A stretch of 64,000 nt of DNA. Source: Lucifuga dentata (Eukaryota > Chordata > Actinopteri > Ophidiiformes > Bythitidae). Both the position numbers and the translations under genes were made by a program. The stretch covers positions 143,182 through 207,181 of the forward strand of contig VXCM01000107.1 of NCBI GenBank assembly GCA_014773175.1. The letters run 5' to 3'. The notes beneath the pieces are model-generated. The model was not told the DNA's origin, did no database searches, and saw nothing but the letters and a program-made list of their open reading frames with translations. Below are positions 59,501 through 64,000 of this stretch, piece after piece. How positions within the stretch are numbered: position 1 is the first letter of the stretch; every line of letters begins with the position of its first letter.

Positions 59501-62280
59501 GTTTTAATCAAGCAATAATCCAAAAGCTCAGAACAACGATCAGGTTAGGAACAAGTCAGAGGTCACATCAGTTCACAGGAGATACAAACGCTTACAAAAC
59601 AGATCTGCTCCTGGTTCAAACACACAGACAGTACACACACTCAAGAGTGGGTCAAAGACACGTGAACCTGAGGAGAGCTGAATGATGTGAGGGAACCCCC
59701 CTCCCCCACATCCAAGACACTGGAGTAGACACAGAATCAAGCACGTTTTGGTTTATCATCATTCCTGCATTTTATATATGAATAATTTTGTGTGTAGAGT
59801 AAAATATTATTCATTTTTTTATGAGTTTATATTTTTGGTTGATTACTTATTGCTCATGCTACCTTTATTATTTCCAATTAGCACAACGTTATTCCTCTCA
59901 TCTGAAATCATCTAGAAATCCTGATGCTAATATTGATGCTAATATAAGACCTGAGACTGTGATTTGTCTTTTTGGTGCCATCTTGCAATTTATGAAATAG
60001 CTCATTTTATTAACATATTATATTTTCAAGGGCCTGGACTGAAAAGAAATTAGTGGGAAATAATAAAGACAATAAGTCAGTCTTTGTAAATTGTTCCACA
60101 CCTGCCAGATTTTAAAACGGTTCAGCATCATGCATATTCAAATTGCCAGTGATAAACAATAAGACATTCTCCTGCCTGTAATTCAGCAAATGCATGAGGA
60201 AAATCCTTATATATCCAGACATTATTCAAACAGCTGGATCAGATGCTAAAATACCTGTTTTCACACTGGATTCTTCTGGGGGAAAAAAAAATGTGTTTGT
60301 AGCAGAAAGTTAGTGCAGACTGTTTCTGCTTGAGGCCATAGAGGTGGGCAAACCTGTTCGTCATGCACTTGAGATGTAACATCATCTGAAGGCAAACCCT
60401 CGGTGAATACATAAATATATTTTTTACAACTTTATGTTTTTAGCAATTACGGAAGCAACGTACAATTTTCTAGCTTAAGGACCAATAAAATCTGTTAAAT
60501 ACTGCAACAAAATCAGTACTCCTCTGATGTTAAATGAACTTGTTCTTTTGACACTTTCCCTCAACATTTTATGGGTAAAATCATTCAAAAGCAAAACAAT
60601 AATTGATTAGCAAAGCAGAAGCAAATGCAAAGATTTATAGCGCACATATAAGATCATTTTTACCCCAAACATGACGTTATAGATGACATAAGCCAGGAAA
60701 ATACATATTTTCGTACTGGTTAGTGATCACCACATTGTGATTCTCTGCAGGGTCAGAACTGCTGGACAGCCAGGCTTACAGATGAGAACCTTTTCTACAG
60801 GTTGCATTTCACTGTACCCAACATTTCCTTTCAAACCATCGTCACTAAACATACAGTGTGAAGCATGTACACTTGCACTTCCATTTCCTGTTTCTGACAG
60901 CTCCACAAGCTTTGGGAGTTAGCTTTAGTATAGTGCTGTAGCATTGACAGGATCACCTAAATGTCATTTGATCCTTTCACCAAATATGCTTTTCAGGCTA
61001 AAATTCAATTCAGCATCGCCTCTAGAGGGCAGCAGTGAGTGCCAAGCAAAGGTACTGGAATACACAGAGCTGCAGTCTCATGCATAGTGGTCTGTAGCAA
61101 AATTCAGTTGCACAACCTATGGAACTGGACCCCAGTCTGCCTGAACTGGCTGACAAATTGGTATCAGGAGCTACATGAAGAACCCAACCACCATCAAAAC
61201 TATCTAACTTGGCTTGTTAATAAACAATAAGTTAGTTCTGGTCAAAAGTTTGACATGTTGACAGCGCTGCAGTGCAGAATCATAAAAAAAAGCAATGCAG
61301 GCTCAAAGTTTCAGCAAAAACCTGCTCTTGTACTCTAACTCCTGCATTCCCAAACAGGGGTTGGTATATGCTCTATATAGAGTATATAATACATACTCTA
61401 TTATATATATACTTTATGATAATCTACATCTTTTAATTTCTCTTTGATCAAAAATAGCATAATGTGATCGTTAACTTTGAAAGTGGCTTTGCAGACTGCT
61501 GTACTGTTCCGTACAAACAGTACTGCAGTACCTCCCTGCTGTTGACTTATCACAGTTACTTAAACATTGACTCAGACACAGAAATCAAAAGCAGTATGAC
61601 TGCTGCTGTGAACGGCAAAATAATATACCAGCATTACATTTAAAATATATTTCTGTGAATCAGCTTTTAGGGAGGAACCTGAAACTCAGCTCTTCATGAC
61701 TCCAGTTTGACAAATGTGCTAATAAACTGCATCAAAGGAACAATTCCACCATTTACTTCCACAATATCATTTACAACAGATAAATATATATTAAAATTTA
61801 ACTGAAGATAGCAATACTTGTAATGTCAGTACCATTCAAATAAAAGAAAAATAAAACAGAAATTTTATGCTTTGATGACTCAAAATCACAGCCTGTAATA
61901 CAAAAACAAACCCCACCCTAAGCCTTTAAGTTGCCAGTGTTGACATGTAACCTATTCTGCCAGTTCTGAATCTTAGTACAATGTCAAACTTTGGTAAAGC
62001 ATAAGAACAACAGTAAAACCAGACACAAATCTATATGACAAATATGTTGGAACAAATTCTTACAGATCTCATGAGGAATCTACATTAAAAATCAGCAGAA
62101 TTAACTGAGATATTTGAGAAGGATCGATTTTTTTCACATCGACTCTCTCGGCTACCTCACCTTGCTCTTCCTCTTCTTGTCCCCTCCAAAGAACTTTCCA
62201 ATCTGATCCAGGAGCCCGGGGTTCTTCTTTCTCCGGCCCAGCCCAAAGGCAGCCTGTGCAGAGCTGCTGGCAGATGCCAT
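42228..62280 (-). CDS. mbp: Myelin basic protein gene, classic MBP (5 exons)
   Basis: The exons 62280-62161, 49156-49052, 48858-48832, 46490-46407 and 42260-42228 are all joined in phase 0 with GT-AG sites and give a 122-residue basic protein. The N-terminus MASASSSAQAAFGLGRRKK is followed by LLDQIGKFFGGD (mammalian LDSIGRFFGGD). The central motif is ENAVVHFFRTIV (mammalian ENPVVHFFKNIV), then the proline-rich VSPAPPKSR, TLTRIFKM and the C-terminus GSRSASPAKR. MBP is a cytosolic, intrinsically disordered protein of oligodendrocytes and Schwann cells that binds the inner membrane leaflet and compacts myelin. The protein is shorter than mammalian 18.5-kDa MBP, as in other fish. A further alternative exon in the 13-kb first intron cannot be excluded. 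Confidence 0.93.
42620..43500. mobile_element. Fish interspersed repeat split by a nested element
   Basis: The left part (42620-42816) has TCTATATCCCCATTTATCGT, GGGTCACAGGGAGCCTGTCC and GTCTGTCACAGGGCTAACAC. The right part (43410-43500) continues with TTTCCAATTCACCTAAACCC and ACCTCAGACCCTCTTGCTGT. Together they follow the order of a very common fish repeat. Copy E sits exactly between. Confidence 0.65.
42817..43409. mobile_element. TTAA-flanked long-TIR element, copy E (593 bp, nested)
   Basis: TTAA at 42817-42820 and at 43406-43409. Ends TTAAAGGACCATACCAACCA and GGACAGTATGGTCCTTTAA. The body matches copies C and D. It interrupts another repeat, which gives an independent boundary test. Confidence 0.88.
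43500..46209 (-). other. MBP intron
   Basis: AT-rich sequence. It contains a TAAA microsatellite duplicated around N at 44545 (44478-44544 equals 44546-44612), a CT repeat at 44948-44980 and a small hairpin near 45490-45520 (TTTACATCCAT/ATGGATGTAAA). No supported exon. Confidence 0.6.
46407..46490 (-). CDS. mbp: MBP exon 4
   Basis: Acceptor CATCTGTGACAG, donor GTAAAA; 84 nt, phase 0. Encodes GDQKSQSAKAKKTSAGDGKG and TLTRIFKM. The last motif corresponds to mammalian TLSKIFKL. A run of T on the + strand (A on the gene strand) begins at the donor side. Confidence 0.94.
46776..47194. mobile_element. TTAA-flanked long-TIR element, copy F (diverged subfamily)
   Basis: TTAA at 46776-46779 and 47191-47194. 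The ends share GAGCCCAATA/TATTGGGCTC type tracts (right end ATTGGGCTCAAACATGCAAA). The body aligns with copy G and, less well, with copy A. Confidence 0.72.
47195..48831 (-). other. MBP intron, no recognisable content
   Basis: Includes a purine-rich stretch around 47930-48120 with small unsupported frames on both strands; no exon signals with MBP-like coding. Confidence 0.5.
48832..48858 (-). CDS. mbp: MBP microexon: proline-rich motif
   Basis: Only 27 nt (nine codons, VSPAPPKSR), between acceptor TTAACTCCTCAG and donor GTGAGT; phase 0 on both sides. It matches the position of the mammalian PRTPPP exon, a known SH3-ligand and phosphorylation region. Confidence 0.9.
49052..49156 (-). CDS. mbp: MBP exon 2: membrane-binding core
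   Basis: Acceptor CCTTTCCAG, donor GTGAGT; 105 nt, phase 0 on both sides. Encodes GSFRGALSPAPQKASAASPR and then KRGAENAVVHFFRTI. The VVHFF segment is the conserved amphipathic membrane-associating helix of MBP. The acceptor lies beside a GGAAA microsatellite, whose antisense CTTTC repeats form its polypyrimidine tract. Confidence 0.95.
49157..49226. repeat. GGAAA microsatellite
   Basis: GGAAA/GAAAG units directly abutting the acceptor of MBP exon 2; on the gene strand they are the polypyrimidine tract. Confidence 0.85.
49227..53990 (-). other. MBP first intron, 3' part
   Basis: Holds microsatellites (ATC/ATA 50485-50530; TG 50663-50690 and 52031-52082; TA 51577-51598) and a retroposon tail at about 51600-51640 (GTGAATTTCCCCCATGGGGA then TCAATAAAGT). 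There is also a CpG-containing open frame at 49397-49708, treated under findings. No supported MBP exon. Confidence 0.5.
53990..54184. repeat. Palindromic CATAATTATGAG array
   Basis: About eight imperfect copies, spaced roughly 20-24 bp, of a unit with ATAATTATGAGAT next to TACTATCT/TGCTAAGC-type spacers. Units appear on both strands since ATAATTAT is palindromic. Confidence 0.75.
54196..54400. mobile_element. 205-bp fold-back element
   Basis: Left end TGTAAAATGTGACAAGTTGA and right end TCAACTTGTCACATTTTACA are exact complements. Pairing continues inward (CTAGGAAACCGA/TCGGTTTCCTAG, ATATAACTATTAGT/ACTAATAGTTATAT) for about 88 bp per arm with few mismatches. It looks like a MITE. Confidence 0.8.
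55803..56395. mobile_element. Cluster of three degenerate tRNA-like SINE heads
   Basis: Minus 55880-55803 has an A-box-like TAGCTCCACTGGTAGTA and B-box-like GAGTTCAACTCCC. Minus 56122-56061 has TAGCTCAGCTGG and CAGTTCAACTT. Plus 56325-56395 has TAGTCGAATGGCAAAGC and GGGATCGAATCTC. The stems do not fold as intact tRNAs. Confidence 0.4.
56822..57408. mobile_element. TTAA-flanked long-TIR element, copy H
   Basis: TTAA at 56822-56825 and 57405-57408. The left end and body match copy C. Near the right end about 95 bp (57296-57390) of unrelated sequence replaces most of the terminal repeat. Confidence 0.82.
57897..57972 (+). pseudogene. Transposase N-terminal fragment, exon 1 (hAT/ZMYM-like)
   Basis: ATG at 57897 opens MKRTNLSGSKPEKGNEEEWK, 25 codons to donor GTAAGT. 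The start (MKR--LSG--KRK followed by charged residues) resembles N-termini of TTF-type zinc finger/hAT transposase-related proteins of fish. It lies antisense within the MBP first intron. The rest of a transposase is not seen. Confidence 0.35.
58369..58475 (+). pseudogene. Transposase fragment, exon 2
   Basis: Acceptor TATTTTTCAG, phase compatible with the exon ending at 57972. Encodes AVASSSVPTTPAHDDEDYTP, Ser/Thr-rich, then TAA at 58473. A good donor (AAG|GTAATG) lies 12 bases further, so the TAA may be a disabling mutation in a longer exon. Confidence 0.33.
58490..62160 (-). other. MBP first intron, 5' part
   Basis: AT-rich. It includes N at 58532 inside poly-T and a repeat end near 58880-59000 with alternating TATTATGATATGACACAGCC. 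No supported exon or RNA gene. Confidence 0.5.
62161..62280 (-). CDS. mbp: MBP exon 1 (classic start codon)
   Basis: ATG at 62280-62278 in the context ACACCATGG. The exon encodes 40 residues ending GDKKRKSK, then donor GTGAGG. The motif GLLDQIGKFFGGD identifies it as the classic first MBP exon. An upstream in-frame TGA 36 nt before the ATG shows that translation starts here in the classic transcript. Confidence 0.95.
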
Positions 62281-62410
62281 GGTGTTAGCAGTTGGGGAGT
62301 ATATGTGTATTTGTCAAATGTGGGGTTTGCGTCTCTCTCTTAAATGAGAGACTAGAAGATAGAGGGGGGTAGGAGAGAAGAGAGAGAGGCAAGGGAAGGA
62401 AAAAGCTAGC
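62281..62410 (-). promoter_or_regulatory. mbp: Short gap between Golli exon and classic MBP start (5' UTR/promoter region)
   Basis: On the gene strand this 130-bp interval is strongly pyrimidine-rich and ends in an acceptor-like CTTCTAG at 62352, leaving 71 nt before the ATG. It must hold the 5' UTR, and probably part of the promoter, of the classic MBP transcript, unless the Golli exon splices into it. I see no clear TATA box. The role is inferred from position only. Confidence 0.35.
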
Positions 62411-62772
62411 CTAATCTAAGTCCTGCTCAGGACTCTCCGACCCGCAATCTGAAGCGCCGCTGTGCTCGTGGATGGTCTGTAGCTCGTCCGATTCAGAGGG
62501 TCGGTNCCCGCAATCTGAAGCGCCGCTGTGCTCGTGGATGGTCTGTAGCTCGTCCGATTCAGAGGGTCGGTCTTTGAAGGTGTTGTCCTCTCGTCCCGGG
62601 GCATCTCGGGAGAAGAGGCGGACCAGGTGGGGGCGTGGTGTGGCAGCGTCAGGGTTGGCTGTGCTGGCGGGGTTCCAGGGCTGGTGGGGGCCCTCAGTGC
62701 CCGTGGAGTCAGTCACCGCCGGCTTCTCCAAGATGCAGCCATTGTTCTGGCTCACATCTGCCTCACCCAGGC
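62411..62772 (-). CDS. mbp: Golli-MBP exon (contains a 66-nt assembly duplication)
   Basis: Acceptor TTTCTGCGCAG; the exon enters in phase 1. Motifs match the mammalian Golli-specific region: GEADVSQNNG, RPHLVRLFSRDAPGREDNTF and KDRPSESDELQTIHEHS. The frame reaches TAG at 62413-62411 (end SESPEQDLD). Positions 62441-62505 repeat 62507-62571 around a single N; the true exon is probably 66 nt shorter. Golli-MBPs are made from an upstream promoter and are known in neural and immune cells. Earlier Golli exons lie beyond base 64000. No strong donor is visible before the stop. Confidence 0.85.
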
Positions 62773-64000
62773 CTGCGCAGAAACAACAAGGGTCATCTAT
62801 GGGCTCGGATCTGCATGGCAAACAACAAAACCCAGAATACAAAGGACTCTTTTGTCAAAACCGAATCCTTCCTGCTGCAGCAGACACCAGAAAAGCTAAT
62901 GTTTCCAATTTAGCTGCAATGACCTGTATCTGCTCGACAGGAAAGAAAGAAATTTGAGACTGAAGATTAGTGCAACTGCAAAGCATTAGAATTATTGCAA
63001 AAACACTTCTTTTGATTCATTACAGCATTACAGTTAATGCTGAGCAATAATAGATTCTTTTAGAAATGATGCTGAAATGAACAAAAATCTGCCTGACAGG
63101 TTTAGGAAGCTTTAGTGGATTGGATCATGTTTGCATTAATTCCACACAGCATTCGTTCGAATGTGGTGGAGGCACATTTGGTCTTGTAACATCCACTCTG
63201 ACAGCTATCCATTAAGCCAGGCAGCTCCCACAGCACAGGGCATCTAGTTCATTCCGGCCTGCAAAACAATATCCACACTGTACTGGCCGAAATGGCGTAG
63301 CACTACACCAGGGAATCTATTGGCTGAACAGAGGCATGTTGTTTCAGCTGCATAGTTAATACTGAGAAACAAAAGGGCCAGTGTCACTAAAATAACTCCT
63401 ATAAGTATGAATTTTCAACCCAATGCTTGGTGACACTTATCTGATATGGGCCTGAGAGCTACAGCCAGAGTCTCTGGGTGCAGATCAAATAGATTTCTCC
63501 ATATTACTGCTGTTCAGCATGTTTGCATTGCACTGGTCATAAAAAAAAAAAATACACGTCAACAGCTGCTTCATTATAGATCTCTTGCTTGCATGGTAGC
63601 TCTCCTACATAGTTTTAGCAGGACAGAAATCAGCCCTAAAAAGCACTTAAAGCATTTATTATTCAACACTGTCTAAAATAATAATAATAATAATAATAAT
63701 AATCTAATAATGCCCTTTCCCACCTGTTTAAATGCTTGAGGTTTCTTTTCCCTAAATCCCAATTCTCATCTGCCTGCAGCATTAAGTGAAAAATGTCTTG
63801 TTCTTCCCTCATAATTTGCTTTTTCAGATTTTTTTTTCACATTGAAAAAGGCGATCAAAAAGCTTTTAGAGCTGTTCATGAGCCATTAAAACCAATCTAA
63901 TATCATTCTTTTTGGTTAACAGCTCTAAAACATGAATCTTCTTCTTTTCCTTTCGGCTTTCCCTTCAGGGGTCACCACAGCAAATCATCTGCCTCCATCT
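62773..64000 (-). other. mbp: Golli-MBP upstream intron
   Basis: Non-coding sequence upstream of the Golli exon. It holds an AAT microsatellite (63677-63703) and, at the very end, an interspersed-repeat fragment. No exon seen. Confidence 0.5.
63940..64000. mobile_element. Interspersed repeat fragment cut by the window end
   Basis: CTTTCGGCTTTCCCTTCAGG, then GGTCACCACAGC and ATCATCTGCCTCCATCT, matches the start of a repeat that is abundant in fish genomes. Confidence 0.5.

Overview
This is a window of vertebrate nuclear DNA, almost certainly from a ray-finned (teleost) fish. The genes are split into short exons with GT-AG introns. The non-coding DNA is AT-rich and full of dinucleotide repeats, fish-type LINE/SINE fragments and small inverted-repeat transposons. 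Two genes are recognisable, arranged tail to tail as ZNF236 and MBP are on human 18q23.

Left part (882-39133, + strand): 24 coding exons in one continuous reading frame (4,428 nt, about 1,475 codons to the stop) give most of the zinc finger protein ZNF236. The 5' end (start codon and N-terminal fingers) lies before base 1. The visible part has 21 C2H2 fingers: two four-finger blocks (A, B), a finger-free Gln/Ser/Thr-rich linker, two further blocks that repeat the first two in mirrored order (B', A'), a second long finger-free region, and a C-terminal group of five fingers ending in a short acidic tail. A 3' UTR and AATAAA signal follow.

Right part (about 40.8-62.8 kb, - strand): the myelin basic protein gene. 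Five exons give a complete 122-residue classic MBP, with start at 62280 and stop at 42228. A candidate 3' UTR runs to about 40.8 kb. Upstream of the classic start lies the conserved Golli exon (62411-62772), so the larger Golli-MBP transcription unit extends beyond base 64000.

Mobile DNA: the most striking non-genic content is a family of TTAA-flanked, long-inverted-repeat non-autonomous elements, with eight copies in introns of both genes. One is nested inside another repeat and two share a single TTAA. There are also decayed LINE reverse transcriptase fragments, a hAT/ZMYM-like transposase N-terminal fragment in an MBP intron, a 205-bp fold-back element, degenerate tRNA-like SINE heads and many microsatellites.

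Assembly quality: eleven isolated N bases mark joins. Several are flanked by exact 65-67 bp duplicated sequence. One of these falls inside the Golli exon and adds 66 nt in frame, so it would create a false 22-residue repeat in a predicted protein. I found no bacterial, viral or CRISPR-like system. The findings concern gene architecture, transposon structure and assembly artefacts.
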